Of a stretch of DNA of 64,000 nt, positions 54,965-64,000 are shown piece after piece. The position numbers were made by a program, and so were the translations under genes. Under the pieces are notes generated by a model that saw nothing but the letters and a program-made list of their open reading frames with translations, made no database searches and was not told the origin of the DNA. Source of the DNA: Eunapius fragilis. Its lineage: Eukaryota > Porifera > Demospongiae > Spongillida > Spongillidae. The stretch's first letter is position 1. Each line of letters opens with the position of its first letter. Where the stretch lies: positions 10,078,559-10,142,558 of the forward strand of contig OY811973.1 in NCBI GenBank assembly GCA_963681505.1. The letters run 5' to 3'.

Positions 54965-56349
54965 ACGACTGCCAACATCTCTCGCCTTGTTGCACAGTAT
55001 TGGCGTTCAGCTTTTGTCAGCACCCTGCTAGCGTATGCAACAACATGTCTGTCTCCATCTTGTGACAGCACCGCTCCCAGACCGTCCTGGCTAGCATCCG
55101 TATCCAGGACGAAAGTCTTATCGAACTGCGGAAAAGACAAGATGGGTGGTGACAGTAACGTACCTTTTAACGTTACAAAAGCAGCTTCACACTGTGTGGT
55201 CCAATGCCAGGGTTTAGTTCTTTCTGTCAGGGCAAACAAGGGTGCAGCAATTTGGGAAAAGTTCGTAACAAACTTCCTGTAGTAGGAAACAAATCCCAGA
55301 AAACGACGTAGGCTCTCTCGACTGTCGGGCACAGGCCAGTCACGAACACAACTAATCTTGGCAGGATCTGCCTCCACGCCTTTCTCTGACACAATGTGCC
55401 CCAGATATTGCACACTTTTGGATAAAAGTTGGCACTTGCCTGGTTTTATTTTGAGGCCCGCATCCTTCAATCTTCGAAGAACATCGGCGAGGCGCTGCAA
55501 GTGTTCCTCAACTGTTTGGTTGAAAATAATAATGTCATCGAGATATACCAAACACGTTTTCCAGCATAATCCCGACAGTACCAGGCTCATCAGCCTCTGA
55601 AAGGTACTGGGGGCGTTGGTCAGTCCGAACGGCATGACTCGAAACTGGTGTAGTCCAAATGGAGTGGCGAATGCTGTCTTTTCCTTGTCAGCAGGATCCA
55701 GCTCCACCTGCCAGTACCCACTGGCTAAATCAAGAACCGAGAATAACTTCGTCCCTGCCAGACTGTCCAATGCGTCATCAATTCTGGGGATTGGATGTAC
55801 ATCCTTTTTGGTTACATCATTCACACGGCGGAAATCAACGCAAAACCTGTACGACCCATCCTTCTTCTTCGCAAGCACAATAGGAGACGACCATGCACCT
55901 TCAGCTGGTTCCACAATACCCTGATCCAGCATCCCCTCTATCATATTATGCACCAATTCTCTTTGATGGAAGGGCAACCTGCGGGCTGTCTGATGAATGG
56001 GCGCGGCATCTCCTGTATCAATCTTGTGACGTAACATACTAGTACGCCCCAAATCGCCATCGCCCACGGAAATTACATCAGAATGCTCTTTTAAGAGAGC
56101 CCTTAATCCCTCGAGTTCGCTTACTGTTAGGCCCTGTACCTTTTTCAAGATGCCCTCTATTGCCTTACCAATGGCTTCTTTTGATCGAACAGCTGGCTTT
56201 CTATCCAGTGACGGCTCCACTAAGCCCACCATGTTCATATCTCGCAGCCCAGACAACTCACCAATTTTTTCCTTACCATACAAGGTTACTGGAACTGCTG
56301 TTGGATTCAGCAACTGTACTGTGGTCTTTCCACTACGAGTCGGTGACAC
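54880..56349 (-). pseudogene. Ty3/gypsy reverse transcriptase and RNase H start
   Basis: The open frame encodes the RT with HKIDTGDAAPIHQTARRLPF, SSPIVLAKKKDGSYRFCVDF, catalytic D in SVLDLASGYWQVEL, FGLTNAPSTFQRLM, and the YLDD box in TCLVYLDDIIIFNQ. Next are VQYLGHIVSEKGVEADPAKI, LRRFLGFVSYYRKFV and the RNase H opening VLDTDASQDGLGAVLSQ. The polymerase motifs are intact. The frame ends out of register in RNase H near 54955, where the next frame takes over. Confidence 0.87.
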
Positions 56350-57755
56350 AGAGTGAGCAAGCAGTAGAGACCACCATGCTTGTCTGGGAACTCGGGCTTC
56401 GGTTCAAAAAAACCAATGGAGTCGGGTACTCTTTTCTCCTGAGCTAGCTCCAGGTCGACTGGAAGCTGGACTTGGTGGAAGGCAGGAATAACAGTTGATT
56501 CATGAACCATCCCATGGCATGTAAAAGCACATTCACCCAAAAACAAGTGTACAGGTTTAGTACAACCTGCTATTGTTAGGAGTTTGTTCTTAACATCAAT
56601 GACACAGTCACCTTTCTCCAGGAAGTCTGTTCCCAATAAACACTCTTGAATCATCTCCTTAACAACAAGCACCTTATACACCCCAACATATTCTCCCACC
56701 TGGAAGGACACTTCTGCTTGCCCGCAAATGGGAAGGTTCTCGCCATTTACCGCGCCTTTACTGGGCCAGCTGATGGCTGCAGTTTCCTCCTTCCTTGTAC
56801 CGCTTCCTTCCAAACCCTTTTGTGCAGCAAAGTAACTGATGACCCTGTATCCACTAACATAGGTGTTATACGCCCCTCCACCTCGCCTTGCAACGTCAAG
56901 GTACACGCAACTGCTGACGTAAACTCGGCTGACCTTTCCGGTGTGATTTTACCCTTAGTTGGCCGTCTTTGTGGACAGTTTCTACGAAAATGTCCAGGTC
57001 TCCCGCATTTCCAGCAGACGCCTCTTTTATTTGCTCCGTTCTCTCCACTATCAGCACGCAACTTTCCTAACTGCTGCGATAAAGACCTTACCTGCGCGAC
57101 CAACTCCTGATAATTATCTCCACTTGCTCCAGTGGTATGCCGATCCGACGTATGGTCCGACACACCAGCGGTCAGCTTCGTGGTTTGAAGGCTCCGTTGT
57201 GCCAATTCTACCGCCTCCAGCTGGGTTGCCAGCGTGACAGCATCGTCCAATGCTGGCGGCTGCTCTTGCAACAACTTCAGCTGTATTGTGGAAGAAAGGA
57301 CACCATTAATAAATTGGTTACGTGCCATTTCCAGCCTGTCTATCGGTTCCCATGATGGAAAAGATCTATCGGCCAACATTCGCAGTCGTGCGGCAAACTC
57401 GGTGAGAGATTCAGCGCTCTTCTGCTGTGCCGTGTGGAGTTTTCGCCGCATGCCATTCAAGCTCTACGCCTGGAGGGGCAAACTGCTTCTCCAAGCACTT
57501 CTTTACCGCTGTATAATCAATGGCATCGTCACTTAGATAACCCATTTGACTCACAATACGGAAAGCCTCATCTTCTAACAGCGAGACAAGCTCTTGACCT
57601 TTCTTTTCGTCAGGGACATTCGCTTCTTTTAAATACAACTCCACGCGTTGTATCCAGAGGGTGAAGTCCACTCCTTTTCCAAACCTAGCTGGTGGTCTGA
57701 CACTAAACCTAGTGGGCCTGTGGTCGGCGCCTGCGGTTTGCGATTGAGCATCCAT
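56307..57755 (-). pseudogene. Ty3/gypsy gag, zinc knuckle and protease, frameshifted
   Basis: Gag starts at ATG 57755, overlapping the primer-binding site, and reads RFGKGVDFTLWIQRVELYLK and LEDEAFRIVSQMGYLSDDAI. A frameshift near 57445 moves to the frame with LTEFAARLRMLADRSFPSWE, the CCHC knuckle CWKCGRPGHFRRNC and the protease active site MLVDTGSSVTLL. A second shift near 56830 leads to the frame carrying the protease end ECLLGTDFLEKGDCVIDV. The frame steps exceed the single one expected between gag and pol, so decay or sequence error is likely. Confidence 0.82.
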
Positions 57756-57771
57756 CCCACTCCTGACACCA
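57754..57771 (-). promoter_or_regulatory. tRNA-Leu primer-binding site
   Basis: On the minus strand TGGTGTCAGGAGTGGGAT, complementary to the 3' end of tRNA-Leu including CCA. It starts one base after the 5' LTR end (TTTACA). Confidence 0.8.
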
Positions 57772-57772
57772 A

Positions 57773-57891
57773 TGTAAAGGCCAGCTTTAATCAAGAGAAG
57801 TGCGCAGCAAGAGTAGATGCACAGTATATATACAGGCACACAGATCCAGTACGCATGCGCAATAATTAACTAAGATATTATATTCGCTACA
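57773..57891 (-). repeat. 5' LTR of the Ty3/gypsy element (119 bp)
   Basis: Starts TGTAGCG and ends TTTACA on the minus strand (TGTA/TACA termini). Very short for an LTR. It contains a TATA-like tatatatact. The adjoining LINE sequence resumes right after its outer end. Confidence 0.85.
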
Positions 57892-58860
57892 ATACCTTCA
57901 ATAGCTTAGTCTCTACCTCAGATGCCATATCTCCAGAGTATGCCATTGAGTCTCCTCCCTCACAGAGATCTCTCTCCCATACGCTGGATAGCTCGACTTA
58001 CAGTAGTTTGTATGACTCAGCTTCTCCAGCAAACAAAGCTCGCCTCCTCTCTACCTCTGCTTCCTTGGCCACTTCATGGGTTTCAGTCCTTCCTTCGGGT
58101 GAGCCTGGCCTGCATCTTGACCCTATTGAATTCCGCACAGCTATTTCATGGTGGCTGGGTTTAGAAACAACAACAGCCTCCTGCTGTCTGCTATGTCCTG
58201 AAATTGCTTTGGACCCCCTGGGGCATCATGCACTGTCATGCAGACGAGGTGGTGATGTGGTTCTCCGACACAACCAGCTGCGAGATGTCTTTGTAGATAT
58301 TTGCCACAAGGCAAACCTTGGAGTGAGGATCGAGGCAGGTAGTGCACTTACCCCTGACCTTTCTAGGTCTCGTCCTGCGGATGCCCTATAGTGAACAACT
58401 GGATAAGTGGTCTCTCTGCCGCTTTTGATGTAACTGTGACGTCTCCTCTTACACCTGTGTCACTTCGTGAAGCAAGCGTCACTGCAGGAACAGCTGCTCA
58501 TCTGGCAGAGCAGAGGAAGCACCAGGCGAATGACCCCAAGTGTGATACCCTTGGATGGAAATGTATCCCTCTTGCTGTGGAAAGCTATGGGAACTGGGGT
58601 CTTGAAGCCAGGCAGGCTTTTTCCCATTTGGCCTCGCGCCTGTCCTTTGGCACAGGACACCAGAGGTCAAAGACCTTGGTAGAGATCTATGGGAAGCTAA
58701 ACTTAACCCTGGTGAGGTGCAATGCCAGAGCTCTCCTAAGCAGAGCATGCAATTTGGCGTAGTTTCTCTATGTATGTGCATAGTGTAATAGTAGCAATAA
58801 CAATTTATGTGTACATATATCAATCCTGTAAGTGCATTTATTATTAATAATAATAATGTG
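57892..58860 (+). pseudogene. LINE B, 3' part: CCHC and RLE-like C-terminus, (TAA)n tail
   Basis: Resumes the LINE protein at NTFNSLVSTSDAISPEYAIE, then SASPANKARLLSTSASLATS, the knuckle CCLLCPEIALDPLGHHALSC and RHNQLRDVFVDICHKANLGV, then SRSRPADAL. A frameshift near 58388 separates RPAD from AAFDVTVTSPLTPVSL, which breaks the endonuclease-like active site. The C-terminus (DTLGWKCIPLAVESYGNWG, YGKLNLTLVRCNARALLSR) ends at 58760. The 3' end at about 58840-58857 is a TAA-type run as in copies A1-A3. Confidence 0.85.
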
Positions 58861-58869
58861 CATTTATTC

Positions 58870-59170
58870 AATTGAAGTATTCTGTAATCTATTATCTATC
58901 ATTATTAAAATGAAGTAAGCAAATTTAGCTGCTAGATTTTAATAAATTAACTTTTCATTTTGTGTCAATGGCGCAATTCAATTACTTGTATGCTGTTCCA
59001 ATGTATTTTGATGTGTTTTTAAAATTGAGTACGTATTTAAAAATTTGATTCCAGCTGAACTACTGCCGTTCTGAACAGAAAAATGCATAAGCAGTTGTTT
59101 CTTTTTTTCGCCATACCTATGTGTATGTATGTTTTTAAGCCTTGTTTTTTTGTACTGATACTGTGCCACT
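58870..59170. other. AT-rich spacer, no gene seen
   Basis: Nothing supported. Confidence 0.5.
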
Positions 59171-59174
59171 CAAC

Positions 59175-59280
59175 ATCATAATGTAACGCCGTCACGTCAT
59201 GCTATATGGACGTCACGTCATGCTATAAGGACGTCATGCTGTAAGGACGTCATGCTGTAAGGACGTCATGCTGTAAGGCA
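59175..59280 (-). repeat. Array of a 16-bp unit AAGGACGTCATGCTGT (left, about 6 units)
   Basis: Tandem copies of atgctgtaaggacgtc on the plus strand (minus strand ctta-cagcatgacgtc). The array runs directly into the coding frame at 59283-59500. Confidence 0.9.
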
Positions 59281-59515
59281 CTTTTTCTGCCCTGGCACAG
59301 ATGATTCTCTTCATTGATAGGTGACAGCACTCAAAAAAGCGTTCTGGATGCATCTGAGCATTGTCAGTGGAGGTGTTGATTGCAAAAGCTGTTAACAGAT
59401 CATCTGCGAATCCTTTGCATTCATAAGTGCTCTTCTTTTGCCCACTCTTCATTAGCCTCTTTTCACAAACTCTGCAGTGCAGCGGCAGTTGTTTTGTGTG
59501 GTAACCATCCCTTTA
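59237..59515 (-). pseudogene. RAG1-N-terminal-like zinc domain fragment
   Basis: The minus strand encodes LPLHCRVCEKRLMKSG, then FADDLLTAFAINTSTDNAQM, then HPERFFECCHLSMKR. The pattern CRxC ... DLL-x-F-x-I ... D-x3-(I/M)HP-x2-F-(C)-x2-C matches the zinc-binding region N-terminal to the RING of RAG1 and of RAG1-NTD-like proteins and transposons of invertebrates. Here the first Cys of the FCxxC pair is Phe (one base change), so zinc binding would be damaged. Upstream there is a stop; downstream the frame reads VPYSMTS and dissolves into the 16-bp satellite. No RAG1 catalytic core or Transib transposase is present. Assignment is by motif only. Confidence 0.5.
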
Positions 59516-59689
59516 ACCCGCAACATGCATCGTTTATTCATAAGATACACTCAAGGTTTTCTAGTGACAGAAAATCCGAGACCAGATATCTGGTTCGTCA
59601 GTTACGTTACTGACATGCCTTGGCTTGACCGACAGACTAGTCTTACCTCCAGATCAACTTCGGGTAGCCCGTTCTATTCGATCTAGTTC

Positions 59690-60690
59690 CCACCTAACAG
59701 AAACAAGTACCGCATGGGGTTATAAACACGGCTTGCGCATACGGTAGGCCTGAAATTTGGGAAAGTGCGTGAGGACTATAGTTAAAAGAGCATGAAAGGT
59801 TGTGTTGTATATTAGTTTAAAATACTGCATTTACTACTTCTTCTGAGACGCTTTGAAACATAAGCATTTTTAATGAGGTGTTTCTTCGCTATCTATTAGA
59901 CAGGTACCGTAATGTTCTAATTATAAACCTAGTTTCCAGCCGCATACAACCGTGATGCCAACGTTCCAGTTAATTAATTAATTTGCATTTAGCCATGTAT
60001 CCGTATCCATGGAAGCTACATTAAAAACACTCAACAAGATGGCGCTAATTGTATCCTAGTCTCTGTGGCCCAAAACAATTTAAAATTCAAATGGCCGAAA
60101 TCTATACTAGGTATATATTTTTTAATATCTCTAAAAATAATAGAACTGCACGATCTCTTATTCTGGGGGCACACAAAATTTGAATCTAAACTGGTGTAAG
60201 AATTATGAGCTGCAGAATACATTAATTAGGTGCGAAAAAGTTGATTTTCCATACATCTCTTTGGAAAGTGCTGTTTTCACAAAACTACAGCAATTTTCAA
60301 TACAAAGCGTTGTTTTTTGTTCAGCTAAATCAAGATCATACGTATCTGAAACAATATTGATAGCCACAAAAGTTGTACCCTATTACGTTATTAAATAGCA
60401 ATCAAGTTTAAAAAACGCCGTTCCTTTTCTATGGGAGTTATCCGGAAGTATACGCGAGTGTACAAACCGCAACAATTGTCAATTCCCTTTGACCGCGCAT
60501 TTCTGGATATGGTTTTTTAAAAATGATTTATTCACAATTACATGTATCAATGCAGACACTAGTACATGTGTTGGCGTGTTACAATAGGCTCGTTCTAGCT
60601 TTGTGTATAGGATTGAACAATTTTATCGACGGGCTCGGAGGGGAGATTTAACACCCCCCCTACCCAGATCCGTATGACAAGCGGTATGTA
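59690..60690. other. Spacer between two inverted satellite arrays, no gene seen
   Basis: AT-rich, no frame or TIR that I can support. Confidence 0.45.
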
Positions 60691-60699
60691 AGAAGAATA

Positions 60700-60966
60700 A
60701 ATCATGTCGTGACGTTACCTTACAGCATGCATGACGTGCGGTCCTTACACCATGACGTGACGTCAGCATGACGTCCTTACAGCATGATATGACGTCCTTA
60801 CAGCATGACGTCCTTACAACATGACATCCATACAGCATGACGTCCTTACAGCATGACGTCCTTACAGCATGACGTCCTTACAGCCTTTACAGCATGACGT
60901 CTTACAGCATGACGTCCTTACAGCATGACGTCCTTACAGCATGACGTATTTACAGCATGACGCCCT
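60700..60966 (+). repeat. Array of the same 16-bp unit, inverted (right, about 13 units)
   Basis: Copies of cttacagcatgacgtc on the plus strand, inverted relative to 59175-59280, with diverged units at its left edge (accttacagcatgcatgacg). Confidence 0.9.
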
Positions 60967-61144
60967 TGTATGCATGATCTCGTAATTGGGCCTGGATGGT
61001 AGATTTACTAACCCTACAATACTGATGCGTACGTATGTCATGTAGCAGTATGTAAGGAACGATTCACGCTTCAGTCTCAAATACATTTGCATTAGAGTCA
61101 GTGAAGCAAAAAAGGGGGGGGGGGGGGGGGGGGGGGGGGTAAAG

Positions 61145-61994
61145 CATAGATATTATACGGAAGGGATTGGAAACGGAAGTCTTTAACACCAATCAACAGG
61201 TTCCATCCATGCAGGAAAAATAAAATAAAATGGCGGATAATATCTATGGTTTCAGATACTTTTTCGAAGAAAACCGGTCGTTGTGTATAGTTTGAGGCTT
61301 TTTCCTTTATTCTGTCACTTGCTTAAAAGGTATGGATATTTTTAGATATGTTTTTATGACTGTAAATGATTTTAGACCCGAGTTTTTTTAAAGACCCGCG
61401 TTCCGTGTCTTTGCGAAGCCTTTGTGGGCGTGTAGGAAACGTTAGCGTTGTCATATTGGCTACTTTATTGTAGAATCGAGTGGAGCTTCGTGAGACAAAT
61501 CGAACTGGCTAGGTATTATCTCAAATGCGTGTTATACACTCGTACAAAAGTTGGCCATAAAGACTTTGACATGAGACTGGTTGTGGGCATCTAAAGTGCG
61601 CCAAGAGCTTTTGAGATAATACCTAGCCAGTTCGATTTGTCTCACGAAGCTCCACTCGATTCTACAATAAAGTAGCCAATATGACAACGCTAACGTTTCC
61701 TACACGCCCACAAAGGCTTCGCAAAGACACGGAACGCGTGTCTTTTAAAAAACTCGGGTCTAAAATCATTTACAGTCATAAAAACATATCTATTAATATC
61801 CATACCTCTTAAGCAAGTGACAGAATAAAGGAAAAAGCCTCAAACTATACACAACGACCGGTTTTCTTCGAAAAAGTATCTGAAACGCAGTGGCAAACGT
61901 GTTAATTGATCCTACAGTGACAGGCCGTAAGCCAGCCTATGCAATGTATTGCATCACGTGATCCGTTTCCAATCCCTTCCGTATAATATCTATG
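61145..61994. mobile_element. Foldback element, 850 bp
   Basis: The outer arms catagatattatacggaagg and their inverse close the element. Inner arms of more than 200 bp (for example ggtttcagatactttttcga, cgagtggagcttcgtgagac, each with its reverse complement) flank a loop of about 80 bp at 61533-61612. GGTAAAG directly repeats at 61138-61144 and 61995-62001. No coding frame. Confidence 0.9.
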
Positions 61995-61999
61995 GGTAA

Positions 62000-63500
62000 A
62001 GCCCAAAAATTTTGGACCAGCATATTATAAGTTTTCATTGTAGATTAATAGATGCGATTTCCAATAAAGTGCGCCGTGCCATGCATGCATAAACGAGCAT
62101 TTTCAATATTAACTACAAGCCGCCTGTGCATATTGATTGAAGCCCTTCATTGGTGAGGTGGGGGGGGGGGGGGGGGGGGGGGGGGGGGAAGGAACCTCCT
62201 CATTAATCGCACAGATGAGTTCCAATCAGTAAAGAAGTGTGTCGTGATAACACTTTCACCTGAGCTTGTGCCTTAGGAAATAATTCCTTAGAAGTAACGA
62301 TATATAGAGCTACCAGCGGATAAATGAACATCAACAGTAGTAGCTATGCCAATAAATAGTGCGATCCTCTTTAGTGCTTTCTAAACGTGTGCACTCCTCG
62401 AGATAGCTTGCACCATGCCGGTCGCTGACGTTTTTGAATTTTAGCGTAGGGCAAGCAAATTTGATATATGCATGCATGCATAACTCGATGACCCAAGATT
62501 TTTTAAAAGGAGAAAAGGTTGTGGATATCTTCGCTAAATTACACCCAAGACATGATGTTTACTAATAAGAAATGAAGCCCTAACCTTGACATCTTTGTGC
62601 ACCTGCACTGTACTCTTACGTCATATGCACATTCTGTTACACATGAACAGTTCTGGTACTATTATAAGTTGCTTGTACCAATGCACGCAGTACATCAGTG
62701 CACAGTTTCCAAGGTTTAACATAACGACCTTCTTCTTGCTGTTTATCAGCAGCCTATACTGGCAATTTAGATGGAAATAAACTTCTAGTTAGTGGAGCAG
62801 CCGATCCTTGATTATCCTTATAAAATGCAGGCTATGTTAATACATATCTGTATGCAAATGACTTTGACGGTGAGCGTTTAGCCACCTGATTATCTCTTCT
62901 GGACTGCAATCTTTCCTTTGAAGTTCATATAGTCTGAAAGGTGGCATGAAATTAAAAAAAAAAAGAACAATCATCCAACTTTTCTAGCAACTCGTTTCAC
63001 AGCTCAACTATACATAGAGGTACTGAAGCTTGCAAAATTTATTCTTGTAATGCGCCAGCAGTTAGAGAATTGAACGTTGCTCGTGAAGACATGGCGTACG
63101 GGAGGTGCCATGCACCAGACTTGCATGGTGCTACATGCACTATACTGATATGCTACAGACCTTCGAGCAGCCTTTGTAAGCCAAAATTCAAACCACCATA
63201 CAATAAAAATTTGTTTAAAACTAACCCTAAATCTAGAGCTATCATGTATCATTGCCCATGCACGCATGCACACGATGTGTTCTTTTTTCTCTACATGATT
63301 GATTTGGCTTTTAAAATTACTTCGATTAACTATTGCCATGTATATATGTCTTCCAAACTCAAAGAGTAGTACATTTCCACATCTCCTTTATATATCGCAA
63401 GTCAATTTTGGAGCATGTGAATACTAGCTGCTGTCTTAAAAAGTTACAAGTAGGGGCTAACATATAGACCATGCATAACTACCTCCTGCTTATGCATGGT
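62000..63500. other. Intergenic, no gene seen
   Basis: Contains a G-run (about 62160-62188) and scattered AT-rich DNA. Confidence 0.45.
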
Positions 63501-63662
63501 TCATTCAGATGAGTTGAGTTTATGTGTTTCACTGTCAATGTGTTCTTGCCTTCAAGAAAAGATTTGTATTATAGCACCTCGCTATGGTGGGTCATTGATG
63601 CCGTTTATGGAAGACCCATTATTAGAAGAAATATTTTTCTCCTTTTAAAATTACCTAGCTCA

Positions 63663-63893
63663 ATGGCAAACAATGATTGGAATAGCTCGTGGACGAGATA
63701 TTTTGACGAAGTGAGCAAATTTCTAAGTGACACCGAGCGCCGCTATGGAGTTGCAACAGCAAACTATTGCGAAAACGTCTTGGATAGGCTCGATTGTATC
63801 TACACTTGCACAAACCTACACGATAGCATGGATCAGGAAAGGGACGACGAGGACGTCATCTCATGTCGGAGTACTTCCAGTGTATACTGATGT
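63663..63893 (+). CDS. Hypothetical small acidic protein or first exon
   Basis: The frame from ATG 63663 encodes MANNDWNSSWTRYFDEVSKF, then LSDTERRYGVATANYCENVL, DRLDCIYTCTNLHDSM and the acidic DQERDDEDVIS before a stop at about 63888-63890. Predicted helical and acidic. The frame is open upstream to about 63522, but the internal ATG looks the better start. It could be a first exon whose donor lies near the acidic end. I do not recognise it. Confidence 0.35.
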
Positions 63894-63904
63894 TTTGTGT
63901 CGGC

Positions 63905-64000
63905 TACACATTTCAACTTTGAGTGTACTATGCCAGTGTTGTGTGTAACTTTGAGTGTACTTGAGTATTCAACTTTGAGTATATTATGTGTTGTGTAATC
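63905..64000 (+). repeat. Short tandem aactttgagtgta-type repeat at the right edge
   Basis: caactttgagtgtac and variants recur four times up to the end of the window. Confidence 0.6.

Larger units (their letters stand above)
46712..57891 (-). mobile_element. Ty3/gypsy LTR retrotransposon inserted in LINE B
   Basis: Two direct repeats, 46712-46818 and 57773-57891, share tcaagagaagtgcgcagcaa and atattatattcgctaca almost without change. On the minus strand the 5' LTR begins TGTAGCGAA and ends TTTACA. Next comes a primer-binding site at 57754-57771 (minus TGGTGTCAGGAGTGGGAT), matching the 3' end of tRNA-Leu. A purine tract (gggagaggggaatag) precedes the 3' LTR at 46819-46840. The left LTR lacks its outer 12 bases. 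Without the inner DNA transposon the element is about 5.05 kb. Confidence 0.9.

Noticed and set aside
56150-57869. Several plus-strand frames opposite gag/pol
   Set aside because: They are shadows of the gypsy coding frames on the minus strand.

Overview
The window is eukaryotic genomic DNA. Genes are split by GT-AG introns, homopolymer G/C tracts are frequent, CA/TG microsatellites are present, and transposable elements and their relics cover a large share of the sequence. The mix of families (Ginger/KRBA2-like integrases, DIRS/Ngaro-type tyrosine-recombinase elements, RLE-type LINEs with (TAA)n tails, TTF/ZMYM1-like hAT, a RAG1-N-terminal-like domain) together with compact genes and many introns under 200 bp fits a marine invertebrate, most likely a demosponge. 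That assignment is inference.

Three host loci can be supported. (1) The 3' part of an EGF-like single-pass membrane protein gene lies at 1910-4365 (+). (2) A complete selenocysteine lyase (SCLY) gene lies on the minus strand at 19278-6795. It has 11 exons with fully consistent phases except for one missing base in exon 4, a GC-AG intron, a 29-nt exon and a 7.4-kb last intron filled with mobile DNA. (3) A multi-pass membrane protein of unknown function lies at 26744-25250 (-). Smaller unassigned coding pieces lie at 6114-6239, 33630-35587 and 63663-63893.

The rest is layered mobile DNA. Left edge: an open transposase frame running off the window (1-1085), a LINE scrap, a Ty3/gypsy scrap and a foldback MITE. 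Inside the last SCLY intron: a LINE scrap, a small hAT-like element and a decayed DIRS/Ngaro-type element (about 9.5-12.9 kb) whose tyrosine recombinase has lost both catalytic arginines. 20.1-23.8 kb: three 5'-truncated LINE copies joined head to tail at their (TAA)n tails. 26921-32344: a 5.4-kb Ginger-type transposon with complex TIRs, a 4-bp target duplication, an integrase, a CXC-like cysteine region, an Ulp1-like protease and a PHD finger. 33-40 kb: a TIR family (GGGGGCTTGTCC...) as two short MITEs plus a 2.6-kb coding member whose protein also ends in a PHD finger.

43.7-58.9 kb is a nest at least four layers deep. A RLE-type LINE is split by a Ty3/gypsy LTR retrotransposon (46712-57891). 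That is split near the end of its pol frame by a 6.1-kb CACTG-ended DNA transposon (46973-53100). The transposon holds a 0.9-kb minisatellite, an array of opposed repeats and microsatellites, and no recognisable transposase.

The right end holds a degenerate RAG1-N-terminal-like zinc domain. Its coding sequence runs straight into a 16-bp satellite (AAGGACGTCATGCTGT), and the satellite recurs inverted about 1.4 kb away. An 850-bp foldback element follows at 61145-61994. No bacterial-type operon, CRISPR array or convincing tRNA gene was found.
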